Assembly (NCBI RefSeq): GCF_008056315.1
Contig: NZ_VRKQ01000008.1
Coordinates: 1,568,957-1,632,956, forward strand
Length of the DNA: 64,000 nt
Origin: Seonamhaeicola maritimus
GTDB taxonomy: Bacteria; Bacteroidota; Bacteroidia; Flavobacteriales; Flavobacteriaceae
Direction: 5' to 3'
The notes beneath the pieces were generated by a model, which saw nothing but the letters and a program-made list of their open reading frames with translations, was not told the origin of the DNA and did not search any database. The translations under genes and the position numbers were made by a program. Position 1 is the stretch's first letter; each line of letters opens with the position of its first letter. Below are positions 35,244 to 43,757 of this stretch, one piece after another.

Positions 35244-37550
35244 ATGAAGAATATAGTAATTTATCTATGGTGTTTGTGCTCTGCAGCTCAAGCCATTCAA
35301 GTAAAAGACTTAAAGTGTGAGTCACAAAGTAACCCAACTGGAATAACTTTGCCTAGACCATCTTTTAGCTGGACTTTTGTTGGGAACGATATTAGCCAAG
35401 AACAGGGAGGTTTTCGAATTATGATGGCAACAAGTATTGAGAAATTAAAGTACCCAGATATTTGGGATACAGGGCCAACTAGCAAGTCAGAGACAGGTCC
35501 ATACCAATATTTAGGGGAACCCTTAAAACCTGGACAAAAAGTATATTGGAGAGTTACTGTATGGGGCAATAATCGCGGCGTGAGTCATAGCGAACCCGCT
35601 TGGTTTGAAATGGGAGACATTATAAATCCAGAAAAAGCTTTTGAACCACCGGTTTTTGAACAAGAGGATGGTGTAGTAAAAATCACTCTAAATCCTAAAG
35701 ATGAAGGGCGAACCTTTGAAGGTATAGGGGGTGTAAGTGCAGGAGCTTCAACCGATTTGTTGTACGATTATAAAGATCCATACCGAGACCATATTCTCGA
35801 TATTCTTTTTAAACCTAAATTTGGTGCGGGCTTTCAGCATTTAAAAGTCGAATTAGGTGGTGGTGAAAACTCTACTTGTGGTTCTGAACCATCGCATGCC
35901 ATTACGCGTGAAGAGTTAAAGAATCCTGTTTCAAGAGGTTATGAGTTTTGGTTTATGAAAGCTGCTAAAGACAGAAACCCTAAAATGATTTTGGAATATT
36001 TGCCTTGGAGTTTTCCAGGGTATTTAAAACCTAATATTTATACTAAAGAGTCTGCGGAGTATTTTGTTACGTTCCTTGATGTAGCAAAAAGAGATTGGGA
36101 TTTAGATATTGATTGGGTAGCAGCAGCAGAGAACGAAAACTATACCGATCGTGATTGGTTGGTAAATGAAGTACGTCCTATGTTAGATGCAAGGGGCTAT
36201 GAAAACGTTAAGATTCAAGGTCCTGATGATAATAGTGGTGACTGGCAGATATTTGAAGAACTTGAAAAAGACCCCGAATTTGATAAAGTGATTGAGGCTG
36301 TGGGGTATCATTACGTAACGGGGAGAGAGTTCACAGAAGATATGGTAGATGGTCGTGGGCGACCAACAACAGCAAAGGCCAAAGCATCAGGTACTCCGTT
36401 ATGGGCAAGTGAAGATTGGAGCTGGACGGGTAAGGATTGGGGTGGAGCTGGGGCTCTGAATTTAGCGCGCATATACAACAAGTTTTATATAAGAGATAAA
36501 ATAACCAAAACACTAATTTGGGCACCTATAGGTTCCATTTATAAATCGGTAACCTGGGATAAAGCAGGAGCCATGAAAGCCAATAGTCCTTGGAGTGGCT
36601 ATTATGAAGTATGGCCAACTATTTGGGCTACTGCTCATACCACACAATTTACAGAAGCTAATGATTGGCAATATTTAGATGATGCTTGTGGATTGTTTGA
36701 TGCGTCAACTTATAAAGGTAGCTGTGTAACCATGAAAGATAAAAATAGTTCAGACTGGAGTATGATTATCTGTACCGAGGAACCTGAAATTATTGAGGTG
36801 GCTATTGAAAAAGGCTTGTCTAATGGCCTTGTGTATGTTTGGAAATCTAGTGAGAAGGACCAGTTTATACAGCTTGAAAGTATAAAGCCAAAGAAAGGTG
36901 TATTCAGAATTAAACTTGACCCTAAATGTATTTATTCGTTAACAACTACAACAGGTCAACAAAAAGGACAATACAGCATACCTGAAGAAACGCCATTTCC
37001 ATTTCCATATAAAGAAGATTATGAGGATCGTAAAGTTGGTGATTTACCAAAATACCATTCTGATCAAACTGGTAGTTTTGAAATCGTCCAAAAAGAAGAT
37101 GGGACCAATTGTTTAAAGCAAATAAATCCGGAGCAAGGTTATGATTGGATGCGCGTGTACCGCCGTTCAAATATAAAACCTAACACTTTGGTTGGAGATG
37201 TAACATGGTCGAACTTTACCTGTAGTGTAGACGTTTTTATAGAAGGTGGTAACGTGGAACTAGGCGGTCGTGTTCAAGGAAGTTATTTGAAAGGTTATAG
37301 GTTTATGCTTGAAAAAAATGGAAATTGGACACTAGGTTTTGATAAACAGACCCTAGCAAAAGGGAGTATTGAAAATTTTGACGCCAATATTTGGCATAAA
37401 TTGAAATTGACATTCAAGGACAGGGAAATAGAAGCTTTCGTGGATGGTCATGCTATAACAAAAGTTAGTCATGATAAAAAGTCTGGTTATGTTATGTTAG
37501 GAAGCTCTTATGATGGTAATTTGTTTGATAATCTTGAGGTAACTCCATAA
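35244..37550 (+). CDS. GH59 (galactocerebrosidase-family) enzyme fused to a rhamnosidase-type N-terminal Ig domain
   Basis: A 768-residue protein with a Sec signal (CSAAQA). Residues about 20-125 are the Ig-like N domain otherwise found in GH78 rhamnosidases (RPSFSWTFVG, QKVYWRVTVWGNN). Residues about 145-480 match the GH59 catalytic barrel: RTFEGIGGVSAGASTDLL, HLKVELGGGENSTCGSEPSH, LPWSFPGYL, TIWATAHTTQFTEAN. The likely nucleophile is Glu390 in WASEDWS; the likely acid/base is Glu298 in AENENY, whose alignment to the usual WNE is shifted by one. Residues about 590-768 match the C-terminal lectin domain of galactocerebrosidase (ending GNLFDNLEVTP). GH59 enzymes release beta-galactose; the actual substrate here is open. 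A fossil of its last domain lies at 6385-6783. Confidence 0.85.
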   Translation: MKNIVIYLWCLCSAAQAIQVKDLKCESQSNPTGITLPRPSFSWTFVGNDISQEQGGFRIMMATSIEKLKYPDIWDTGPTSKSETGPYQYLGEPLKPGQKVYWRVTVWGNNRGVSHSEPAWFEMGDIINPEKAFEPPVFEQEDGVVKITLNPKDEGRTFEGIGGVSAGASTDLLYDYKDPYRDHILDILFKPKFGAGFQHLKVELGGGENSTCGSEPSHAITREELKNPVSRGYEFWFMKAAKDRNPKMILEYLPWSFPGYLKPNIYTKESAEYFVTFLDVAKRDWDLDIDWVAAAENENYTDRDWLVNEVRPMLDARGYENVKIQGPDDNSGDWQIFEELEKDPEFDKVIEAVGYHYVTGREFTEDMVDGRGRPTTAKAKASGTPLWASEDWSWTGKDWGGAGALNLARIYNKFYIRDKITKTLIWAPIGSIYKSVTWDKAGAMKANSPWSGYYEVWPTIWATAHTTQFTEANDWQYLDDACGLFDASTYKGSCVTMKDKNSSDWSMIICTEEPEIIEVAIEKGLSNGLVYVWKSSEKDQFIQLESIKPKKGVFRIKLDPKCIYSLTTTTGQQKGQYSIPEETPFPFPYKEDYEDRKVGDLPKYHSDQTGSFEIVQKEDGTNCLKQINPEQGYDWMRVYRRSNIKPNTLVGDVTWSNFTCSVDVFIEGGNVELGGRVQGSYLKGYRFMLEKNGNWTLGFDKQTLAKGSIENFDANIWHKLKLTFKDREIEAFVDGHAITKVSHDKKSGYVMLGSSYDGNLFDNLEVTP

Positions 37551-37605
37551 TAGAAGACACTTTTTGATGAAGTTTTAATGCAAGCAGATATGAATCATAA
37601 ACCCT

Positions 37606-37679
37606 TTTATTAGAGTGAATCCGTCAGATTATATGATAGGGTCTCATTCATTAATAAATATGTTTATTAGGTGAATCCG
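37606..37679 (+). repeat. Short direct repeat in the 430-bp gap before GH2
   Basis: TTTATTAG(A)GTGAATCCG occurs at 37606-37623 and again, without the extra A, at 37663-37679. No gene, tRNA or mobile element is visible in 37551-37794. The repeat could be chance or a remnant of the rearrangement proposed just downstream. Confidence 0.4.
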
Positions 37680-37794
37680 AAATCATACAAATGCCGTTGA
37701 AAATGAATTGTCTTCGAAATCCTTTACCTTTTTATATTTGGTTATAATTCGTTCATATCCGATAGAGTCAACTTACTCATATTTTAGCAAATAG

Positions 37795-37831
37795 TACAGG
37801 ATAGTTTTACTAAAAAACCAAACTAAATTCG
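37795..37831 (+). promoter_or_regulatory. Regulon promoter of the second GH2 operon, long leader
   Basis: GTACAGGATAG has its core at 37796; the unit 10 bp upstream is weak. The -7 box TAAATTCG at 37824-37831 is 28 bp from the core. The start codon at 37981 is about 150 bp away, much further than at the other sites (19-56 bp from the -7 box). Confidence 0.75.
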
Positions 37832-37849
37832 ATACTTCGGTTATAAAAG

Positions 37850-37925
37850 TATTGAATGAGCAGAACAGTGTTAAAAAAAAATCTTAAAATTTCAATAGAA
37901 TAAAAAACTTACCCATTTGGTTGTT
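37850..37925 (+). pseudogene. Apparent 3' scar of a lost GH2 copy between promoter and GH2
   Basis: AAAATTTCAATAGAATAA at 37886-37903 encodes KISIE-stop, the same last five codons as the intact GH2 gene (40810-40827, one base different). The 22 bases after the stop match the intact gene's 3' flank at about 16 positions, including TTGGTTGTT, and weak similarity continues upstream to about 37850. It looks like the tail of a former tandem GH2 gene left between its promoter and the surviving copy. Confidence 0.5.
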
Positions 37926-37980
37926 ATGACCTTTTAAGAAAATATGCTAAAAGTGAAGTGTTTAAAGTGAAACATCAAAA

Positions 37981-40827
37981 ATGAAGAACTGTAAAACTAT
38001 AGTTTATCTTATTCTGGTTCAATTTTTCACCTTTGGAAATTTAAGTGCCCAAACAAAAACCTATCTTTCAGGAACTTACGCCAACACCGCTATAGACTGG
38101 GAATTTAAAATGTCTGAAGGTAGAAATAGTGGCTATTGGACCACCATACCCGTACCATCTAATTGGGAAACTAAAGGCTTTGGATATTATACTTATGGTA
38201 AAGACCATAAAGATTATAAAACGAAACCTGAAATTGGTTTTTATCGTTATAATTTTAAATTCAATTTAAAATTAGACAAACGTTATTTTATTGTTTTTCA
38301 GGGTGCCATGACTGAAACTACAGTAACTTTAAATGGAAAACAAGTTGGAGACACCCATATAGGTGGTTTTACAGAATTTAAACATGAAGTAACAGATTTT
38401 TTAAAATCGGGAGACAACCTTTTAGAAGTTCAAGTTTTAAAACCAGCAACACATCCGCAAGTTGTAAAAGCAGAACGTATCGCAGACTATTGGCTGTTTG
38501 GAGGTATTTTTAGACCTGTTTATATTGAAGAGTTACCAGTAAATTTTATAGATCGCGTAGCTATTGATGCCCAAATGAATGGGGATTTTTTCATGGATGT
38601 TTTTACAGATATATCAAAAGGAAATCTCATGCTTGAGGCACAAGTTTATGATGCCAACCACGAAAAAATAGGCAAACCATTTACTTCAAAGTTAAAGAAC
38701 AGCAAAACCAGATTGAGTTCAACTTTTAAGGAGGTACGGTTATGGTCTCATGAATACCCAAACCTTTATTGCGTTGAGGTTTGCTTAAAATCAAAAAAGC
38801 GAACATTACATAAGTTTGAACAAAAATTTGGGTTCCGAACATTTGATGTTAGAGACCATGATGGTTTTTATTTAAATGGCAAACGGGTATTGTTAAAAGG
38901 TGCAAACATGCATAGTTTTAGACCAGAAACGGGACGTACTTTAACCAAGCAAGATATGCTCGATAATATAAAGTTGATGCAAGACATGAACTTTAATACC
39001 GTACGTATTTGCCATTACCCGCCCGATTCAGAATTTCTAGACCTTTGTGATTCGTTAGGACTAATGGCAATGGACGAATTACCGGGTTGGAGACATCCGT
39101 ACCCCGATGATATTGGTGAAAAAATCGTAAAAGAATTAGTAATAAGAGATGTTAATCACCCATCGGTTGTACTTTGGAGTAATGGCAACCACTTAGCCCA
39201 TAACCCAAAGTTTGATGAAGATTTTTTTAAATGGGATATACAAAAACGCCGCCCTTTAAAAAACGAAACCAAAACAGGTGATATATATAAGGATTACTCT
39301 CCTGATTTTGATATTGTAAAAACGAATTTTTATCCAGGGTATGATTTATTAAAACAACGTTTATTTGAAGAAAATCATATTGTGCTACCAAATGAGGCTT
39401 TACATGCACTTTATGACGGAGGTGGAGGTGCTAATTTAAAAACCTATTGGGATGCCATTGAAATGTCTAAAGTTGGTGGCGGCTTGATGATTTGGGCACT
39501 TTTTGACGAAGGTTTGAGAAGAACGGATATGAACAACCAGCCGTTTCATCAAGGTAATAATGCTCCAGATGGTATTGTTGGTCCAAATTCAGAAAAAGAC
39601 GGCAGTTTTTATGCTGTTAGAGAAATATGGTCGCCGGTAATCATTGAGGAAGATGAAATTGCATCAAATTTTAATGGCGAATTAACCATTCAGAATAAAT
39701 TCGATTTTGTGAATTTAAAGGAATGTGAAATCCGATGGAAATTAATTGCTTTCGAAACACCTAACACATCGGCATCAGGATATAGAACTGTGGTATCCAA
39801 TAAAATTGTCTCGCCTGATGTTGCGCCAAATACTACAGGACAGATAAGGATAGATTTACCACAAAATCAACCTAAATTCGACGCATTAGTTATTGAAGTA
39901 TTTGAGAATAAAGGACTTTTAGTTTATGAGAAACGATTAATGCTAGAAAAGGAGTCAGTTTTCTTTCAAACTTCAAGAAGTAATACAGTAAAACAAGATA
40001 AAAATAATCCGTTCCTTTTTTATTTAGGAACCACCACTGTTTTATTTAATGAGGCTAGCGGTGTGTTAAAAAAAGTAGCAGTAAAAGGAAAGGAAACGAG
40101 TATTAAAAATTTTCCCTTTATCAATCTAAAACGAGCCGATACATTGAAAGTAGAGCATATAGTTTATAAAGAGCAAAGGGCTTCGGTGAAAAAAGAAAAT
40201 GAAAATTTTATTATTGAAAATCATAATTGTAATGGTTTTGATACTATAAAATGGACTATTAAACCATCGGGAGAATTAAGATTGGATTATAAATATACCC
40301 CACAAGAAGGAGCATATGAATATGTAGGAGTAGGTATGGAAATAAATGCCCAAGCGGTTAAGAGTAAACGGTGGTTAGGCAAAGGGCCAGCAAGAATTTG
40401 GAAGAACCGGACCCAAGGAGGTCTTTATGATGTGTATGCGGTTGATAAGTTAATTAATATTCCAGGACAAGTTTATAATCAACCTGAGTTTGAAGGCTGT
40501 TTTGGGCCTTGGAAATGGGCTGAGTTTCATATAGAAGATAACCTTTCAATAGGTTTTCGAAATAATAGCGATGTTATTTTAGGGGTATTAAACCCCGTAA
40601 ATGGGAAGGACCCTAAAATGGCTGCATGGGAATATCCAAAGAAAGAAGGTTTTTACTTCTTTAATGGTATTCCGGCGGTAGGTTCAAAATGGAAAAGGCC
40701 AACAGAATTTGGACCTGATGCGCAACCGAATAAAATAAATACATCTTTATCAGGTTCGGTGTCCTTATTTGTTAATTGGAATAATGCTGAAAACAATAAT
40801 AATACTTTTAAAATATCAATAGAATAA
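37981..40827 (+). CDS. GH2 family protein with altered acid/base position, secreted
   Basis: A 948-residue protein with a Sec signal (FGNLSAQ). It has the GH2 layout: jelly-roll (about 30-190), Ig-like (about 195-285), TIM barrel (about 290-560), a further Ig domain, and a C-terminal beta-galactosidase small-chain-like domain (about 680-948, RWLGKGPARIWKNR). The GH2 hallmark RDVNHPSVVLWSNGN is followed by His404 where the family has the acid/base Glu of GNE. The presumed nucleophile is retained as Glu472 in LPNEALHAL. So the fold is clear but the mechanism may be changed. It begins an operon with PL25, sulfatases and a toroid protein. The upstream sequence carries a scar of a second copy. Confidence 0.85.
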   Translation: MKNCKTIVYLILVQFFTFGNLSAQTKTYLSGTYANTAIDWEFKMSEGRNSGYWTTIPVPSNWETKGFGYYTYGKDHKDYKTKPEIGFYRYNFKFNLKLDKRYFIVFQGAMTETTVTLNGKQVGDTHIGGFTEFKHEVTDFLKSGDNLLEVQVLKPATHPQVVKAERIADYWLFGGIFRPVYIEELPVNFIDRVAIDAQMNGDFFMDVFTDISKGNLMLEAQVYDANHEKIGKPFTSKLKNSKTRLSSTFKEVRLWSHEYPNLYCVEVCLKSKKRTLHKFEQKFGFRTFDVRDHDGFYLNGKRVLLKGANMHSFRPETGRTLTKQDMLDNIKLMQDMNFNTVRICHYPPDSEFLDLCDSLGLMAMDELPGWRHPYPDDIGEKIVKELVIRDVNHPSVVLWSNGNHLAHNPKFDEDFFKWDIQKRRPLKNETKTGDIYKDYSPDFDIVKTNFYPGYDLLKQRLFEENHIVLPNEALHALYDGGGGANLKTYWDAIEMSKVGGGLMIWALFDEGLRRTDMNNQPFHQGNNAPDGIVGPNSEKDGSFYAVREIWSPVIIEEDEIASNFNGELTIQNKFDFVNLKECEIRWKLIAFETPNTSASGYRTVVSNKIVSPDVAPNTTGQIRIDLPQNQPKFDALVIEVFENKGLLVYEKRLMLEKESVFFQTSRSNTVKQDKNNPFLFYLGTTTVLFNEASGVLKKVAVKGKETSIKNFPFINLKRADTLKVEHIVYKEQRASVKKENENFIIENHNCNGFDTIKWTIKPSGELRLDYKYTPQEGAYEYVGVGMEINAQAVKSKRWLGKGPARIWKNRTQGGLYDVYAVDKLINIPGQVYNQPEFEGCFGPWKWAEFHIEDNLSIGFRNNSDVILGVLNPVNGKDPKMAAWEYPKKEGFYFFNGIPAVGSKWKRPTEFGPDAQPNKINTSLSGSVSLFVNWNNAENNNNTFKISIE

Positions 40828-40936
40828 AAAGTTTACTTGATTGGTTGTTGAAAATGCGCAAAAAGGAAGCGGTTTTATCGAAAATTAATCAACAAAGCTC
40901 TGTATTAAGATAAAGTTTTTAAAATAATCAGTATCA

Positions 40937-42358
40937 ATGATTCAAAAGCAATACATAATTAAAATCTTCCTTTGTTTAATCATATTTGGCTGTAAGTCTA
41001 ATAAAAAAGACTTTCAAAGTAATGATGAACCAGAGCAAATGGTTGACTACTTTGCAGATAACGGCTTCGGTAATGCCGTCGCCATTGTACAGCATCCATC
41101 AGGTGTTTATCACAAAGGCATTACCTACGTAGCCTACCAGGGCGCTTTGGAAGATCCTTATGTGGCTTCATACAATCATGAAACTAAAGAGTGGAAAGGG
41201 CCTTTCAAAGTTGGTATTAGTGAAATGGGTAAAGACCCAAATCGCAAGAAAAAGATTGACAATCATGGTAAACCTGCCGTTCTTATTGATGATGAAGGCT
41301 TTATACATATTGCTTTTGGTGGTCATGGAGGAACACCCGAAGATGGTAAAAACCCCTTAGGGAATCATCATTATGGCAAAAATTTACATGCGGTTTCTAA
41401 AAAACCTTTAGATATTTCTCAGTGGGAAACATTGGATAACATTTCGTTATTTGGAACGTATAGTCAGTTTATAAAAATGGATAATGGAGACATTTATCTG
41501 TTTTATCGCCATGGTGCCCACAGAAGTAACTGGGTGTACCAAAAATCAACTGATAATGGCAGTACTTTTGGTACGCCAGTTTCCTTTTTGAAACATAAAC
41601 GTAGAACAGATATTGAAGCCGAAGATTCTTGGTATCCTTGGGTGAGTAGAGGCAATAGAGAAGATATCATTGTAGCATTTGACTACCATATTTGTAGAGA
41701 TAAAAATAATGCTCAAGACGCACGGGGTCATATTCCAGAAAGACACAACCTATATTATATGGTTTTTGATACAAAAATGGGTGTTTGGAAAAATGTTAAA
41801 AATGAACCTTTAGCAATGCCTTTAACTAAAGAATTAGCTGATGAAAAAGCCTTGGTAAGCACGATAGCTGAGGATTGGACCTTTCAAGCTATAACAGATG
41901 TAGACTCAAACGGAAATCCACATGTTGGAGTGTTGATTGGTGCTGATGTAGGCGGAAACAGAAGTGGTCCTAAAGGCATACAACTTTTTAGATGGGATGG
42001 ACAAGCATGGTTAAAAAGTATGAATTCTAATCTTCCAATCGGAAATGGAGATTTAGAAGTAAAATCAGCAAAAGAAGTAAGTATATATTTAGAAAGTGAA
42101 ACTGATGGTGATACTTCAGAAATAAGTAGATGGGACAGCTTTGATGGAGGCAATTCGTTTGTGAAAGGATCTGTTTTGTTAAATCGTGAAAAATCCGGTT
42201 TTGTGATTTCTGCTCTTATAGATAATCCCCATCCAGATGCTAGACTTATTGTAGGTGAAAAAGAGCCAGGAACAGATTTTAGAAAAATGTACCTTCTGGG
42301 AGATAATGGACCCATTCAGCGTTTAAAAAGCGAAGCAAAAGTTTTAAAAAAAAAGTAA
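40937..42358 (+). CDS. PL25 ulvan lyase, beta-propeller lipoprotein
   Basis: A 473-residue lipoprotein (lipobox FGC, Cys19). The sequence ADNGFGNAVAIVQHPSGVYH, then NHGKPAVL, GGHGGTPEDG, GTYSQF and LFYRHGAHRSNWVY, matches PL25 seven-bladed propeller lyases. The catalytic residues I recall for PLSV_3936 (His123, His143, Tyr188, Arg204) map here with a constant offset to His110, His130, Tyr175 and Arg191, which is strong support. PL25 cleaves ulvan between rhamnose-3-sulfate and uronic acid, leaving an unsaturated uronyl end. Its lipid anchor, against the T9SS export of the PL24-like enzyme, suggests the two lyases work in sequence at different places. Sulfatase follows after 21 bp. Confidence 0.9.
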   Translation: MIQKQYIIKIFLCLIIFGCKSNKKDFQSNDEPEQMVDYFADNGFGNAVAIVQHPSGVYHKGITYVAYQGALEDPYVASYNHETKEWKGPFKVGISEMGKDPNRKKKIDNHGKPAVLIDDEGFIHIAFGGHGGTPEDGKNPLGNHHYGKNLHAVSKKPLDISQWETLDNISLFGTYSQFIKMDNGDIYLFYRHGAHRSNWVYQKSTDNGSTFGTPVSFLKHKRRTDIEAEDSWYPWVSRGNREDIIVAFDYHICRDKNNAQDARGHIPERHNLYYMVFDTKMGVWKNVKNEPLAMPLTKELADEKALVSTIAEDWTFQAITDVDSNGNPHVGVLIGADVGGNRSGPKGIQLFRWDGQAWLKSMNSNLPIGNGDLEVKSAKEVSIYLESETDGDTSEISRWDSFDGGNSFVKGSVLLNREKSGFVISALIDNPHPDARLIVGEKEPGTDFRKMYLLGDNGPIQRLKSEAKVLKKK

Positions 42359-42379
42359 TAAAATAATAAATCCAAGACA

Positions 42380-43714
42380 ATGAATAAATTAAGCAAACTA
42401 GGCTATTCAATAATCCTAGTTATTTGTTTCTCCTGCGGAAATAAAACCAAAACAGCACAAGCAGAAACTCAAGAAAGTGAAGAAGCAAATCAGCCACCAA
42501 ATATTGTATTCATCCTATCAGATGACCAATCATGGACAGACTATGGCTTTATGGGTGATGAGAACATAGAAACACCACGTTTAGATAAATTTGCTTCCGA
42601 GAGTTTAACCTTTCAAAGAGGCTATGTACCAACTTCTTTATGCTCTCCATCTTTAGCGACTATTATAACAGGATTATACCCAAAAGACCATGGTGTTTTA
42701 GGAAACGATAGAGTACTTCAGGGGAATAAAGGAGAAAATAGAAAAGAATGGCGAGCAAAAAACTACCAGCCAGTAATCGATAATTTTGTTGGCTTAAATA
42801 CGCTACCAGATTTATTGAAAGACAAAGGGTATTTATCATTTCAAACCGGTAAGTGGTGGATAGGAAATCATAAAAACGGCGGTTTTGATGATGGTATGAC
42901 TCATGGGAACCCAAATAGAGGAGGGCGTCATGGTGATTATGGTTTGGAAATAGGACGAAAAGGAATGGATACTTTAAGGACCTATGTGGATGTAGCTTTA
43001 AAAGAAAAAAAGCCATTCTTTATGTGGTACGCACCCTTTTTACCACATAGACCTCATAATCCTCCGCAGCGTTTATTTGATAAATACAAGAAAAAAACGG
43101 AGTCTGAACATCTTGCCAAATATTGGGCCATGTGTGAATGGTTTGATGAAACTTGTGGTGAGTTATTTGATATTATTGATGACAAGGGGCTAACTGAAAA
43201 CACCTTGTTTGTTTATGTATGTGATAATGGTTGGGTTCAAAACCCGGATGAAAGTGGCTATATGAAACAATCAAAACGTGCACCTTATGATTTAGGAATG
43301 CGTACACCAATCATGTATAAATGGGCTGGAAAAATAAAACCTAATATGGATACTAAAACCGTTGTTAGTAGTATTGATATGGTGCCAACGGTTTTAAGTT
43401 TGTTAGATATTGAAAAACCAAAAGCGTTACCAGGAATTGATGTTTTAGATGAAGAACAACTAAATAACCGTGAGGTAATTTTTGGAGAAATTTATGCACA
43501 TGATTTTGATACCGTAGAGTCTAGCATGTTTTACAATATAGCAATTGCACCACCTTATAAATTGATAGTTCCAGATGCGGTTAGAAAAGCTAAAGAGAAA
43601 ATTCAGTTATTCAATATTGATGAAGACCCTTTTGAGAAAAATAATATAGCTAAAAATAAACCAGAAATTGTAAAAGATTTACAGGATAAGATTACTGACT
43701 TTAGAGCCCAATAG
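42380..43714 (+). CDS. S1-family sulfatase with CSPSL motif, lipoprotein
   Basis: A 444-residue sulfatase lipoprotein (lipobox FSC, Cys19). The metal site is NIVFILSDDQSWTD. The formylglycine motif is CSPSLATIITG with Cys88, where Leu replaces the usual Arg of CxPSR. Further family motifs are GKWWIGNHKNGGFDDG, PFFMWYAPFLPHRPHNPP and VYVCDNGW. It probably removes sulfate from an oligosaccharide, such as rhamnose-3-sulfate, in the periplasm after Cys88 is converted to formylglycine by a maturase not present in this window. It is in the operon GH2-PL25-sulfatase-toroid-sulfatase. The regiospecificity is unknown; the unusual motif separates it from the other four sulfatases here. Confidence 0.92.
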   Translation: MNKLSKLGYSIILVICFSCGNKTKTAQAETQESEEANQPPNIVFILSDDQSWTDYGFMGDENIETPRLDKFASESLTFQRGYVPTSLCSPSLATIITGLYPKDHGVLGNDRVLQGNKGENRKEWRAKNYQPVIDNFVGLNTLPDLLKDKGYLSFQTGKWWIGNHKNGGFDDGMTHGNPNRGGRHGDYGLEIGRKGMDTLRTYVDVALKEKKPFFMWYAPFLPHRPHNPPQRLFDKYKKKTESEHLAKYWAMCEWFDETCGELFDIIDDKGLTENTLFVYVCDNGWVQNPDESGYMKQSKRAPYDLGMRTPIMYKWAGKIKPNMDTKTVVSSIDMVPTVLSLLDIEKPKALPGIDVLDEEQLNNREVIFGEIYAHDFDTVESSMFYNIAIAPPYKLIVPDAVRKAKEKIQLFNIDEDPFEKNNIAKNKPEIVKDLQDKITDFRAQ

Positions 43715-43757
43715 AGCTGCAAATTCCAGTAATTAAATTAAAGCATAAAGCATAAAG

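Noticed and set aside
37606-37679. CRISPR-like or mobile-element repeat
   Set aside because: Only two short copies without regular spacers, terminal inverted repeats or a transposase.
41884-42315. 143-residue minus-strand ORF opposite PL25
   Set aside because: It shadows a well-supported lyase gene; composition and motifs support only the plus strand.
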